DNA of 51,356 nt, from the NCBI GenBank assembly GCA_035578005.1, contig DATJYK010000305.1, positions 1 through 51,356 on the forward strand. The letters are read 5' to 3'. The position numbers and the translations under genes are program-made. The notes below the pieces were generated by a model. That model saw nothing but the letters and a program-made list of their open reading frames with translations, had not been told where the DNA came from and did no database searches. The stretch's first letter is position 1; each line of letters begins with the position of its first letter. This DNA comes from Gp13-AA77 sp035578005. GTDB taxonomy: Bacteria; Acidobacteriota; Terriglobia; UBA7540. This document shows positions 25,760 through 33,603 of the stretch, in pieces.

Positions 25760-26308
25760 TCATGTGCCTCTGGGATCGAACTTGCCGAAGACTTGGCTCG
25801 ATCCCGTGTCGGCTGGCGTCTGGCTTCGCGATTGATCGCCGCCAGCGATGCCTTCAAGCGCCGCCCGCGGGGTTTCCGTCTGTGCCATCGAGTCGAACAG
25901 GTAGTCATAGAGACCGCCGGCCGTTGGGTGGCCACTCTTGTCGCGGGCATTCAAGGCCGACAGCAACTCGCCATACCGGGCGTCGCAATCCTGAGCAATT
26001 TCGCGCGCCGTAACCACGCCAAAGCTCGCCAGCGTTTGCCCGAGTTGGGCCGCCGCACCATATCGATTGATCCGCTCAAGCACATTCTGGGCATCGGTGG
26101 AAAGCGCCGCGATCCAGGCCGTGAACGAGCCGTTGTAAGGCGCCGCGCCAATTGACTCACTGAAGCGGCGCTCCAGCACCGCGTCGACGTCGCCGGCCAC
26201 GTCATCGATGTAAGTTTGAATGAGCGTGTCCGGCGGATTCTGCTGTGGCGTTCCCCGCTTGAATGTGGGGAACATCCCGGCCACGTTGCTGACGGTTGTG
26301 TACGACAT
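25760..26308 (-). CDS. head-tail adaptor-like protein
   Basis: A 182-residue protein from ATG 26308 (a longer frame to 26341 exists). The N-terminal half resembles the Mu gp36/DUF1320-type connector layout: YTTVSNVAGMFPTFKRG, then TLIQTYIDDVAGDVDAVLERRF, then the helix NVLERINRYGAAAQLGQTL. These proteins form a ring under the portal. The C-terminus is Gly/Ser/Thr-rich and likely disordered. It follows small capsid accessory genes, as expected. Confidence 0.7.
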   Translation of the reverse strand: MSYTTVSNVAGMFPTFKRGTPQQNPPDTLIQTYIDDVAGDVDAVLERRFSESIGAAPYNGSFTAWIAALSTDAQNVLERINRYGAAAQLGQTLASFGVVTAREIAQDCDARYGELLSALNARDKSGHPTAGGLYDYLFDSMAQTETPRAALEGIAGGDQSRSQTPADTGSSQVFGKFDPRGT

Positions 26309-26386
26309 GGGACGCCTACTTGCTTCCTTTGCTCCGCTCAAGATCGAAATCCAGCCACCACCGGTCAGGGATTCGATCTTCGCGCC

Positions 26387-26659
26387 TCAGTATTGAACGT
26401 AGGCTGTGCCGGAAGTAGCTCCTCCGGTGCCGACGGTTATGTACAGATTCGTCTTGTCGGGCGTTTGCGTCTGACCCCAGAGTCCGGCAGCTCCTGGACT
26501 GTACGAGACACTAATGGGCGTTGAGGGGAGCCCGTGCGGCACAACGTTAGCGGAGCCCGCAGCCAGGCCGGCGATAACGAGCTGGGCCTGACGAAGAGGG
26601 ACCCCCTGATAGGTCTGAGCAAGGTAGCGATAAGTCGGTGTCACGCTGATTCCTGCCAT
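26387..26659 (-). CDS. small phage virion protein, unknown
   Basis: A 90-residue Gly/Thr/Ser-rich beta-type protein (LVIAGLAAGSANVVPHGLPSTPISVSYSPGAAGLWGQ, then NLYITVGTGGATSGTAYVQY). The gene is preceded by GAGGTGACTG at the right distance, so it is translated. It sits between capsid and connector genes, where phages place head-decoration or fibre-like proteins. I do not recognise the family. Confidence 0.65.
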   Translation of the reverse strand: MAGISVTPTYRYLAQTYQGVPLRQAQLVIAGLAAGSANVVPHGLPSTPISVSYSPGAAGLWGQTQTPDKTNLYITVGTGGATSGTAYVQY

Positions 26660-26691
26660 CAGTCACCTCACTTGATCAAAGAGTCGGGCAG

Positions 26692-26928
26692 TTAACCTTT
26701 TCCGCGTTTGGACTGCTTGCCAGAATCCGCCGATTCTGAAATGGCTTCAACCTGCCCGTCTGTAAGGCTTTGGGCCTCTTTCTCATTGAGCTCAATCGTT
26801 CCAGAAGTGTCTACGGGAATTTCTTGCCCGTGACTAACACTTTTCACGTTCTCAGGGCCAGTGCTCGTCTGAGGCAAATAGAGCTTCTGGTTGTGCTCAA
26901 TGGGACGGCGAACCTTGTATTTCGGCAT
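26692..26928 (-). CDS. small phage protein after major capsid
   Basis: A 78-residue hydrophilic protein starting PKYKVRRPIEHNQKLYLPQ and ending in a Lys/Gly-rich tail. ATG 26928 has GGAGG five bases upstream and is preferred over an upstream in-frame start. The layout (a short N-terminal strand followed by an acidic helix, LNEKEAQSLTDGQVEAISES) is like the small head proteins often found right after the capsid gene in siphophages and Mu-like phages. Function unknown. Confidence 0.7.
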   Translation of the reverse strand: MPKYKVRRPIEHNQKLYLPQTSTGPENVKSVSHGQEIPVDTSGTIELNEKEAQSLTDGQVEAISESADSGKQSKRGKG

Positions 26929-26994
26929 TACAACCTCCACCGATTACTTAGCATTAACCTGGGCGCTGAGTAGTTCCCGAGAGCAGTCCAGCCG

Positions 26995-27933
26995 TTACTG
27001 CGTCGCGCTGATGAAGACAAACCCCGCCTGAGGTGCCACAATCTGAATATCGTCGTAGCGATGCACCTCGACGACATCAGCCATTCGGTTTTCTACTCGA
27101 TAGCGCTTGGTGAGCGTGCCGCCCAATTGCGGCGCGCCGAACAACCACCGGAAGGTGTACCCTAGAGCCGGCTCACGAAGTCGCGGCTCCTCCGGAATGT
27201 AGGCCAATAGCGCGTTCTTACCCCATACAAAATTGAGCGATGGCGGCTGCCCTTCAGTCGCCGTATCATACTCGGCACCCAGCACCCAGAAGTTGTCGAC
27301 GTCGAATGCGCTCTTGAGATGGTCAGCCTGCAACACGCCGACCTGGGTGTATTTAAAACGATCGATAATCCTCGGGTGCTGCCGGAGCGTCGAATAGACC
27401 GGGTAAGAGACTGCTAGTGTGTTAGGAGTCTGAGCGATCGCCTGCTTGATTACGGTTTTCTGTGCTTCAACGGCCGCGATGGGGTCTGAATTGACGAAAT
27501 CCGACCACTGCGTGGTGCCAGACAGAGTCGTGTTGGGCACCGTCGAGGTCGAGCCCATGATGAGATTCATCACCCGTATCTCGAAATCCAGCAGGATGGC
27601 GTCAGTCAGATTCTCCACAGTGTTCACTTCCAGATCGGTTCCATCGGCGTTGGCCAACTCTTCGTCCGAAACCGCGTCCTTCAGCGAGTGGTCATCGCAG
27701 AAGTACGGAGAGTTGGAAAGCGACCAAGGTGCGATCTCCCGCGCCTCAGCGCGAGCGTGCCGGATCGTTTCATATTGGCGGAACTTCTCTTTACCGAACA
27801 CCCAGTAACGCCCGCTCTGCTTCTTGACGGGTGTCACCGGAAACAGACGTTCGCCAAAATAGTCGTCGTTCTTGTAACCGACGCTTACGTTATTCAGCGG
27901 CTGGTCGAGGTATTGCAAGCTGATGTCTGCCAT
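26995..27933 (-). CDS. major capsid protein
   Basis: A 312-residue protein starting at ATG 27933 (GGAGG four bases upstream); the open frame continues 61 codons further without protein-like sequence. Visible features are an N-terminal arm (QYLDQPLNNVSVGYKNDDYFGERLFPVTPVKKQSGRYWVFG), a central A-domain-like part and a C-terminal ALGYTFRWLFGAPQLGGTLTKRYRVENRMADVVEVHRYDD. Length, order (after protease/scaffold and decoration) and sequence style fit HK97-fold capsids of the gpE-like group. It is one of the firmest structural calls in the block. Confidence 0.85.
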   Translation of the reverse strand: MADISLQYLDQPLNNVSVGYKNDDYFGERLFPVTPVKKQSGRYWVFGKEKFRQYETIRHARAEAREIAPWSLSNSPYFCDDHSLKDAVSDEELANADGTDLEVNTVENLTDAILLDFEIRVMNLIMGSTSTVPNTTLSGTTQWSDFVNSDPIAAVEAQKTVIKQAIAQTPNTLAVSYPVYSTLRQHPRIIDRFKYTQVGVLQADHLKSAFDVDNFWVLGAEYDTATEGQPPSLNFVWGKNALLAYIPEEPRLREPALGYTFRWLFGAPQLGGTLTKRYRVENRMADVVEVHRYDDIQIVAPQAGFVFISATQ

Positions 27934-28191
27934 GGATCCTCCAGGTTCGCGATTGGCCGAACACGAGGCTGACCCTCGGTAGCAACGGCCAGTCGTATGG
28001 GTCAGGCACCCCGGCACTGCGGAGTAGTTGAAGCCATCCAGCGTCTGCCATCCTGCCCGCGGGCAAAACGCTTTCCGCTGGGGCCGAGGCCGGACCCTCG
28101 GTTCATCCAGCCGCATTGCTGCCTGCGTCCGGTCGAGTCGGTGTATTCGGGCCAGCGAACTATTGCCCTCTGCAGCCCGAAGGCCTAATCC
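27934..28191. other. 258-bp spacer between decoration and capsid genes
   Basis: No supported gene and no word-array repeat. Several short GC-rich inverted pairs are present (for example around 28085-28100), but no hairpin is strong enough to name. It may be a leader controlling high capsid expression. Confidence 0.4.
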
Positions 28192-28677
28192 CTACACCTT
28201 CGTCTGCGCGAAGTTCAGCTCCACCTGGACAATGTCGTTAACATTAGTCACGTTGTGCAGGGCCATCCCCACTGGATAGATAGTGGTGCCTGCAGCTTCG
28301 TTCACAGCCTTCACCCGTCCATACTGGTCCGCTATGTTCACGAGTTGCCCTTGATTGATCGGACCTGCAGCGATGCACCTTGCCACGCCGTTCACCTGCA
28401 GGGTCAAACCGCGGTTTTGTAGGTTGTAGAGGGTCGGCGGCGCGCCGGTGACGGCGGTTGGGCTCGTTCCTTGCGGCACGAAATAGTTCGGCTCCACGAA
28501 GTGCTCCACGGTCACGCCGAGGACGCCCGGCGCGTTCGAGGCGGTCGGAACAGCCGCGAATTGCTGTGATTGTGTCGAAGGATTGGCAACCGACTGGACG
28601 AGCGCCGTGAACTTATAGATCCTCACGTTTGCGTCCGCCCGAAAGCCGAGCGCCAAACCATTAGTTGATCCTGCCAT
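28192..28677 (-). CDS. capsid decoration/cement-like protein
   Basis: A 161-residue beta-rich protein with GGGAGGACAC before its ATG. The pattern TNGLALGFRADANVRIYKFTALVQSVANPS, LGVTVEHFVEPN, LTLQVNGVARCIAAGPINQGQLVNIADQYGRVKAV, then PVGMALHNVTNVNDIVQVEL matches the DUF2190-type capsid cement proteins, with the I-x-x-G-x-L-V beta motif. It lies between protease/scaffold and major capsid, the usual place. It probably trims the capsid surface after expansion. Confidence 0.75.
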   Translation of the reverse strand: MAGSTNGLALGFRADANVRIYKFTALVQSVANPSTQSQQFAAVPTASNAPGVLGVTVEHFVEPNYFVPQGTSPTAVTGAPPTLYNLQNRGLTLQVNGVARCIAAGPINQGQLVNIADQYGRVKAVNEAAGTTIYPVGMALHNVTNVNDIVQVELNFAQTKV

Positions 28678-28770
28678 GTGTCCTCCCGTTGTTCAGTTCC
28701 TCGGTTGCTGGTCGTTAGTCTTCATCGTGAGCCGCCTGTCTTTATTCACCGCTGATGGCTGACCACTCTC

Positions 28771-29562
28771 TCACTGCGTGATGCCCGCGCTGGTGCTCGG
28801 CTCCGTCAAGGGCGTACCGGCGTCGATCTTGCGGCTATGCGCGGTTCGGTAACGCGCTTCGAGAGCCGGATTGTCCCGAAAAAGCGCTTTAAGGGCTTTT
28901 CCGTACGAGGTCTTCAGCTCACTCATCAGGCGACGCACGCCCATATCCACTTCCTGATCGATCGGCACGGCCTCACCCGAACCTAAGCCCTCAGAGCCAA
29001 GTCTCACCAGCGGCGCCGCACGCTCGACGAATTCGGCGAACTCCGCTGGGCGCTCCAGAGCGTCGCGGAAAAAGAACCGCCGCTCACGGGGTAGAATCTT
29101 GCCGGTGTGAATCGCATGCTCCAGAGCGCGTTCAGCGGACTGCACGGCCACGTAGTCCGCCAAAGAAATCTTTTGCTCACGCGCCAGCTCCAAGGCGCGC
29201 TCCGGACGCACCCTGCCGTCTCTCACAACCTCGCTCAAAATGAGCATCCGCGACGACCCTTCCGTCTGCTGCGACTGCGCCAGCCGCCCAGCCTCCACGA
29301 GCCCGCGGATGTCGTCCAAGCACGCGCCGGACGCTCCCACCCGCTCTGCGAACAGCTCGGATAGGGCTGCTGTGTCCCGCATGGCCTGACCCGCGGCAGC
29401 CCCACCGCCCGCCGCGTTCGCGCCGGAAAGGTGCTTTTCGGCGTACTTGCAAAAGTCCTCGTCTGTCATGTAGCCCACCACATCATCGCCGCAAAACACG
29501 GCGTGATGACCGGCGTGCGGCCCGTCTTCGAGTTTGCGGATACTCAGTCTTTTCAGGTCCAT
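28771..29562 (-). CDS. nested scaffold protein (in-frame internal start in protease gene)
   Basis: ATG 29562 is preceded by AAAGGAGAGACCACG, the best Shine-Dalgarno in the vicinity. It lies in frame with the protease, giving a 263-residue product that begins DLKRLSIRKLEDGPHAGHHA and consists mostly of helices (LSELFAERVG, DIRGLVEAGRLAQSQQ, LILSEVVRDGRVRPERALELAREQKISLADYVAVQS). Phage Mu (I/Z) and lambda (C/Nu3) make their scaffold from the same kind of nested start. The inference rests on the ribosome-binding site, the frame and the domain border. Confidence 0.7.
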   Translation of the reverse strand: MDLKRLSIRKLEDGPHAGHHAVFCGDDVVGYMTDEDFCKYAEKHLSGANAAGGGAAAGQAMRDTAALSELFAERVGASGACLDDIRGLVEAGRLAQSQQTEGSSRMLILSEVVRDGRVRPERALELAREQKISLADYVAVQSAERALEHAIHTGKILPRERRFFFRDALERPAEFAEFVERAAPLVRLGSEGLGSGEAVPIDQEVDMGVRRLMSELKTSYGKALKALFRDNPALEARYRTAHSRKIDAGTPLTEPSTSAGITQ

Positions 29563-30216
29563 CGTGGTCTCTCCTTTATCAGTTCCAAGCTTCAACGCGC
29601 TCGCATCAGGATGGTTGCCTTCCGCCACTGTCGCTGCCGTCAGGTCGGTCAGCATGAGGGGCGGTAATTCCTCCAGAAACGGGTGATTCGTCAGGGCACC
29701 CGAAGTCAGCGTGGCGCCCTGCGGCTTTCCGGTTTCCTTGTCGCGGGCGCTCCAGTCGATCGCCGGCGAGAAGAAGCGATACTTTCCCGACTCGATCAGC
29801 CCGTGAGCCTCCGGGGTCCACTCGACGAGCGCCTTGAGCACGTCTTCTTGCTTACCGTTCTTGGCAGGAGCAACTAGCGCGCCGCGGTCGATGAACAAGT
29901 CGTGGATCCAGCCCGCGGCGGGCACGGGACCTCCGCGCGCTATTTCGGGTTGTTCGCTGGCGTGTTCATAATCGATCACCAGCATTTCGTTTTTACGCTT
30001 GTCGAAGTTCTCCACCATGTCGTTCAGATCTTGTTCGCTGATGGAAAAATGACGTCCGTCTTTCACCCAACTCCCGCACACGGCTACGGGCAGTTCATAA
30101 AGCCTCTTGCCGTTGCGCCGGACGGCCGGGCCCGCCGAAAAGAGCTCCCAGGCGAAATGACGGTTCCCATCGGGTGACCGGGTGATCGAGCCAGAAGAAT
30201 CGGATGATCGGGCCAT
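28771..30216 (-). CDS. Mu gpI-like prohead protease with C-terminal scaffold
   Basis: The N-terminal half resembles Mu gpI proteases: WVKDGRHFSISEQDLNDMVENF, then MLVIDYEHASEQPE, then AAGWIHDL, then FFSPAIDWSARDKETGKP, then LTSGALTNHPFLEELPP. His and Ser of the motifs EHASE and TSGALTNHP are the likely active-site positions. The C-terminal half is helical and charged, like an internal scaffold. The open frame extends to 30318, but the first part is encoded by a family A repeat. ATG 30216 is itself a repeat word (ATGGCCCGAT), so the true start is uncertain. An in-frame ATG at 29562 with a near-perfect ribosome-binding site probably starts a separate scaffold protein. Confidence 0.8.
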   Translation of the reverse strand: MARSSDSSGSITRSPDGNRHFAWELFSAGPAVRRNGKRLYELPVAVCGSWVKDGRHFSISEQDLNDMVENFDKRKNEMLVIDYEHASEQPEIARGGPVPAAGWIHDLFIDRGALVAPAKNGKQEDVLKALVEWTPEAHGLIESGKYRFFSPAIDWSARDKETGKPQGATLTSGALTNHPFLEELPPLMLTDLTAATVAEGNHPDASALKLGTDKGETTMDLKRLSIRKLEDGPHAGHHAVFCGDDVVGYMTDEDFCKYAEKHLSGANAAGGGAAAGQAMRDTAALSELFAERVGASGACLDDIRGLVEAGRLAQSQQTEGSSRMLILSEVVRDGRVRPERALELAREQKISLADYVAVQSAERALEHAIHTGKILPRERRFFFRDALERPAEFAEFVERAAPLVRLGSEGLGSGEAVPIDQEVDMGVRRLMSELKTSYGKALKALFRDNPALEARYRTAHSRKIDAGTPLTEPSTSAGITQ

Positions 30217-30355
30217 CGGGTCATCGGGCGACTGAAGCGCGAGGCCGAACGGCCGGACGCCTTTTAGACCACGTGCAGTTTTGCTCGATCGCTCAATCAC
30301 AAATCGCCATTCCCTCAATCACTCAATTACCCGATGGCTCGATCACCCAATTTCG
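30190..30355. repeat. fold-back element, word family A (portal/protease junction)
   Basis: One arm (GATCGGGCCATCGGGTCATCGGGCG) and its reverse-complement arm (CTCAATCACTCAATTACCCGATGGCTCGATC) flank a core with a short GC palindrome (GGCCGAACGGCC). The portal stop codon and the likely protease start codon both lie within this element. Confidence 0.85.
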
Positions 30356-31947
30356 TCCGCTCCTTTGCCCGACACTTCCCTGCCGCCCGCTTCCTCCACG
30401 GCCTCGCCCCGCACTGCCACCACGCCACGTGCGCTCTCAACGGGCAGCGCCAGTTCTTCGCGGATGTAAGTCCGCAGGTTTTCTTCGCTCACCACCAGCC
30501 CCGCCTGTGCAAACTGAGTGAGCGCATCGACGATGTCGGTCAAGCCGCGCGCCTGAACGTTGGCCGCTACCAGCCGGGGCACCGGCGCGTGTTCGCCGAA
30601 GTTGTATGACACGAGGCGTCGCACCGTGGTGTTGGTAATCTGCAGCGCCACCTGATCCGCCAGGTTCTGAAGCGCCAGCAGGAAGAAGTCGCCGTGCTCC
30701 TTGCCGAGCGCCCTCGAGCCGTGTTCGGCCTGGCCCAGGTCCATAAAAAGCGCCAGGGCAGCGCGCGAGATCATCACGTTGTGGTGTTCGATGCTTGGGC
30801 CCAGGTCGCGCACGCGGCCTTCATAACCCACAATGCGAAAGCCCGAGTTGGCGTCGCCCGGGGGCTCCACCATTCCCGTCGCCTCGTGTGCGGCGAGTTG
30901 CGTCACAAAGCTGTAGGCAGCTTCCCGGTCTTGGATGGAAAATCCGGGCGCCAGCCTGTACACCGGAACGCCCAGCGAATTTCGCTCGCAGGCAATGGCG
31001 TCGATGCGGTAAAGCTGGCTCTTCACATACCAGTGCGGATACATGGCGCGCAGCAGCGAAATGCCCCAAAAATTGGCACCCTCCTGCTGGTAGGTGAACA
31101 CAGTGCATTTTTCGGCCGGTAGCAGCACGTTCAAGAAACGGCCACCGCGATAGCCATACTGTTCCAGCGCCAGCAGCGTCTCTCCGTCGGCTTCGGTGTG
31201 CCAACGGTAGAAAGTGATGGGCAACCGCGCGGCCACCTTGCGCAGCCGGATGTAACTCCCATCCACGGCCCACACGTCCTCGTGCGCGGCGCAGCCAAAA
31301 TCAAGCATCAGCAGCGCGTTGCGTACCACTTCGTCCCAGTTCTGGGTGGCCCAGCCGCCCGACGAGGTCCGAAATTCCAAACCGCCGAACAGGTTCTCGC
31401 GAACGAAGTCGGCGATTTCCTGGGCCTTGGCGGCTGTATCGCGTCCAGCGCCGTTCGATGACATCGGGCGATCGGGTGATCGGGTGATCGGGCCATTGGT
31501 TTGTCGATCGCACGATGACCCGATGGCCCGATGAGCCGATTGAATCACTTCCCACTTCGCCGACAGCACCGGCAGCTTGCAGGCCGCCAGCGTGGCGCGC
31601 ACCTGGGCGTCGCCGCGGCGCATCTTTTCGTAAATGGGCAGTGCGTTGCGTCCCGCCAGCTCGCCGTTGTACTCGCCCAGGTCCTCGAGAAATCCGCTGG
31701 TAATCGGCGTGCCGGGAATGCCGAGCGTTGACGCCGTCGGCAAATGCGGACCCGGCGGCGGCACGGGAGGGGGGACTGGCGCGCTCGCGGCGCTAACCGC
31801 GTACCCGGACGCCAGCCCCTGCAGCGGAAGACCAAGCTCCCGGTCGCGGAGCGCCACGACGCCGTCAAGGCGTTCGCTCATGCTCGGCGCCGGTTTGCTT
31901 CGGGTTGCCCTTCCCTCATGCCCGTTATTGCCGTTCATTCTGCCCAT
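30343..31947 (-). CDS. portal protein (Mu gp29/DUF935-like)
   Basis: A 534-residue portal matching DUF935 proteins: MSERLDG, LEDLGEYNGELAGRNALPIYEKMRRGDAQVRATLAACKLPVLSAKWEV, DFVRENLFGG, WDEVVRNALLMLDFGCAAHEDVW, LPITFYRWHTEADGETL, then the C-terminal QNLADQVALQITNTTVRRLVSYNFG. It forms the dodecameric DNA channel at the head vertex and contacts terminase. Residues about 137-165 are an in-frame repeat insertion (RAIGSS, GPITRSPDRPMSS) between two conserved segments. The stop codon is part of a downstream family A arm, and the last residues (GADEIG) are repeat-coded. Start may be ATG 31947 or 31938. Confidence 0.88.
   Translation of the reverse strand: MGRMNGNNGHEGRATRSKPAPSMSERLDGVVALRDRELGLPLQGLASGYAVSAASAPVPPPVPPPGPHLPTASTLGIPGTPITSGFLEDLGEYNGELAGRNALPIYEKMRRGDAQVRATLAACKLPVLSAKWEVIQSAHRAIGSSCDRQTNGPITRSPDRPMSSNGAGRDTAAKAQEIADFVRENLFGGLEFRTSSGGWATQNWDEVVRNALLMLDFGCAAHEDVWAVDGSYIRLRKVAARLPITFYRWHTEADGETLLALEQYGYRGGRFLNVLLPAEKCTVFTYQQEGANFWGISLLRAMYPHWYVKSQLYRIDAIACERNSLGVPVYRLAPGFSIQDREAAYSFVTQLAAHEATGMVEPPGDANSGFRIVGYEGRVRDLGPSIEHHNVMISRAALALFMDLGQAEHGSRALGKEHGDFFLLALQNLADQVALQITNTTVRRLVSYNFGEHAPVPRLVAANVQARGLTDIVDALTQFAQAGLVVSEENLRTYIREELALPVESARGVVAVRGEAVEEAGGREVSGKGADEIG
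31462..31548. repeat. fold-back element, word family A, in frame inside the portal gene
   Basis: Arms ATCGGGCGATCGGGTGATCGGG and CGATGACCCGATGGCCCGATG flank a core of about 20 bases (GGTTTGTCGATCGCA). It has no stop codon in the portal frame and its length keeps the frame. Confidence 0.85.
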
Positions 31948-31958
31948 AAAAGGAAATG

Positions 31959-32086
31959 TTCAACGAGTCATTGACTCAACGCCCGCGGCGACCGCGCCTG
32001 ATGTTCTATTCAGGTTTCGCAACTGTCCCGCCGCATATTGATTCACTGAATCAATCCCTCAACGAATCAATTCAACCGGCTCATCC
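31959..32086. repeat. word-array repeat, family H (CATTGACTCAA / TGAATCAATC)
   Basis: Arms built from AACGAGTCATTGACTCAACG and GATTCACTGAATCAATCCCTCAACGAATCAATTC words flank a short core. It occupies the gap upstream of the portal start. A smaller copy is at 32281-32310 and another at 37375-37445. Confidence 0.7.
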
Positions 32087-32130
32087 GACAACCTGACGAC
32101 CATCACCGCTAACCGGTAACCAACAACCGG

Positions 32131-32256
32131 CTAGAGCTTCTTTTCCAACTCGGCCGTTATACTCTTCGCCTTCGAAATCAACCCGTTCCAGTACAAACGC
32201 GCCACGATCACGCCAACCACGAATGCGGCCCCAATTTCTATGAGCTGTGTCGTCAT
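32131..32256 (-). CDS. 41-residue membrane peptide
   Basis: A short gene: ATG 32256 with GAGG six bases upstream, stop TAG 32131. The product TTQLIEIGAAFVVGVIVARLYW has one membrane helix (about 4-22), then a Lys/Glu-rich tail ending ITAELEKKL. It lies between a winged-helix-like gene and the portal, among other small membrane proteins of this block. It may belong to the lysis or DUF2730-type group. No family is recognised, but the ribosome-binding site and composition support it. Confidence 0.62.
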   Translation of the reverse strand: MTTQLIEIGAAFVVGVIVARLYWNGLISKAKSITAELEKKL

Positions 32257-32339
32257 AAGTCCTCGCCCTTGCACTCGGCCAATTGATTCATTGACTCATT
32301 GATTCAATGCCTCAATATTCCCAGTCCGCCCAACCACTC

Positions 32340-32383
32340 AATCACTTAGTCACCCGATGGCCCGATCACCCGATCGCAAGATC
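32340..32383. repeat. word-array repeat (family A, half element)
   Basis: ACTTAGTCACCCGATGGCCCG-type words run directly into the 3' end of the next gene; its TGA stop is formed by the boundary TTTGATC. Confidence 0.7.
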
Positions 32384-32696
32384 AAAATGCCACTCCCGGA
32401 TCGCTCGGAACTCGTCCATCCAGCAGGTCCACCGCCTTAGAGGTTGCTCTCACCTGCATCAATGCAAGTTCCTGCCGTCCGGGCCGCGTGCTGCGCGTTT
32501 CCAGGTAAGCGCGCCCGGCGAGATAGCGCAGATGAAACCATAGCTCCTGGTCCGTGAGCGGGTAGCCCTGCCCGCGCGCCATTTGCACCTTTAACTCTGA
32601 AAATGGCACCCACTCCAGCTCACGCTGCGTCAGGATCATCAGGATCACGCCGCGCTGCACCTCGTGCCGAACGTCGTCTGTCAACGCCGCCATCAT
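32382..32696 (-). CDS. winged-helix-like phage protein, paralog 1 (Mu gp26-like position)
   Basis: A 103-104 residue protein; two adjacent ATGs (32696 and 32693) follow GGAG. The sequence VILMILTQRELEWVPFSELKVQMARGQGYPLTDQELWFHLRYLAGRAYLETR, then VRATSKAVDLLDGRVPSDPGV, reads as a winged helix-turn-helix fold. Two paralogs with the same endings (LLDGR/LIEGR, then DPG) lie at 38.9 and 40.5 kb. In Mu-like phages a small protein of this type precedes the terminase genes; its role is unknown. The stop codon overlaps a family A repeat. Confidence 0.72.
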   Translation of the reverse strand: MMAALTDDVRHEVQRGVILMILTQRELEWVPFSELKVQMARGQGYPLTDQELWFHLRYLAGRAYLETRSTRPGRQELALMQVRATSKAVDLLDGRVPSDPGVAF

Positions 32697-32711
32697 CTAC
32701 TCCGCGTCAGA

Positions 32712-32930
32712 GGAATCGGGTTCCGGGACTCGCGACTCGGTTTTCGGTTTTCGGTTTTCGGTGTTCGCGATTCGACGGACGGTTTCCGAGTTCGCATCCA
32801 CGTCATTCCCGCGTAGGCGGGAATCCATTGAATAATCTTCCTTCCCGAGTCCCGAGCCCCGAGTCCCGAACCCCGGACTTTCAGAATCTTCCTTCCCGAA
32901 ACCCGAACCCCGAATCCCGAAACCTCACTT
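32712..32930. repeat. fold-back element, word family C (TTTTCGG / CCCGAATC)
   Basis: Left arm of CGGTTTTCGGTTTTCGG words, a core carrying a common CGCGTAGGCGGGAATCC-type palindrome, then right arms of CCCGAGTCCCGAGCCCCGAG and CCCGAAACCCGAACCCCG words. It fills the gap between the holin-like and winged-helix genes. Second copy at 34808-34988. Confidence 0.8.
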
Positions 32931-33434
32931 TTTGGCCGCCTGGGTCTCTACGATCTTGTTCAGCCGCTCTGCGTGAACCTGGAGCGTGTTTTGAATATCC
33001 TGGGTGGTACCGCGGGTCTTTTCCCAGGTGCGCGCTCCCGTGTAACCCAAAAACGAGACGCCGAAAAGCTCGAGGTACGCCTCGGGAATTTCCACCATCT
33101 GCAGACCTTTGTGTGTCAGAAGATTCAGAATCGGGAAAATGATGATTGAGAATGCGATTCCGACAATCATGACGTAGAGGAACGTCGGACGCGCCCGGCG
33201 TACGTACGGGTCCTCGCTCTGTGTCTCCGCTGTGATGTTCTTGGACTGGATCTCCGCCAAGGCTTCCTGCTGAGCGGCTTCGATCGTCTCCCGCTGCATC
33301 TCGAGCTGGTCTTGCTGCAAGCCGAGCTGCGCCTTCTGGTCCGGGCTCATGTGAAACTGGTCAATGAGTTCGGAAATGGACTTCACCGGATCGCCAGTCA
33401 AAAGCCCCTTAAAAATTGTTGAAAAAGCTCCCAT
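32925..33434 (-). CDS. holin-like protein (3TM-holin family resemblance)
   Basis: A 169-residue protein with GAGGTGAAGG before ATG 33434. The N-terminal coiled-coil (about 30-70, SPDQKAQLGLQQDQLEMQRETIEAAQQEAL) is followed by EDPYVRRARPTFLYVMIVGIAFSIIIFPIL and a second hydrophobic stretch (AYLELFGVSFLGYTGARTWEKTRG). The motif dpyvRRaRP followed by membrane helices matches the Holin_3TMs family first described in gene transfer agents and also common in prophages. It probably permeabilises the inner membrane for endolysin release. Its C-terminus (VETQAAKK) abuts a family C repeat. Confidence 0.75.
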   Translation of the reverse strand: MGAFSTIFKGLLTGDPVKSISELIDQFHMSPDQKAQLGLQQDQLEMQRETIEAAQQEALAEIQSKNITAETQSEDPYVRRARPTFLYVMIVGIAFSIIIFPILNLLTHKGLQMVEIPEAYLELFGVSFLGYTGARTWEKTRGTTQDIQNTLQVHAERLNKIVETQAAKK

Positions 33435-33447
33435 CCTTCACCTCTAA

Positions 33448-33603
33448 GAACAGTGGTTAGTGGTTAGTGGCTAGTGGCTTCCGACCGCCGCACGAGGGTC
33501 TCGAATCTTTTTGCAGTAGCCACGCGCCAGCTTTCGTTGCCCGTTCTAAGCACTATCGCCAACCACTGACCACTAACCGCTTGCTTCTAACCTCTAACCA
33601 CTC
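33448..33603. repeat. fold-back element, word family D (TTAGTGG)
   Basis: Left arm of GTGGTTAGTGGTTAGTGGCTA words and right arm of CCAACCACTGACCACTAACC / CTAACCTCTAACCAC words flank a core of about 80 bases. The right arm supplies the stop codon of the small ORF at 33587. Confidence 0.8.
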
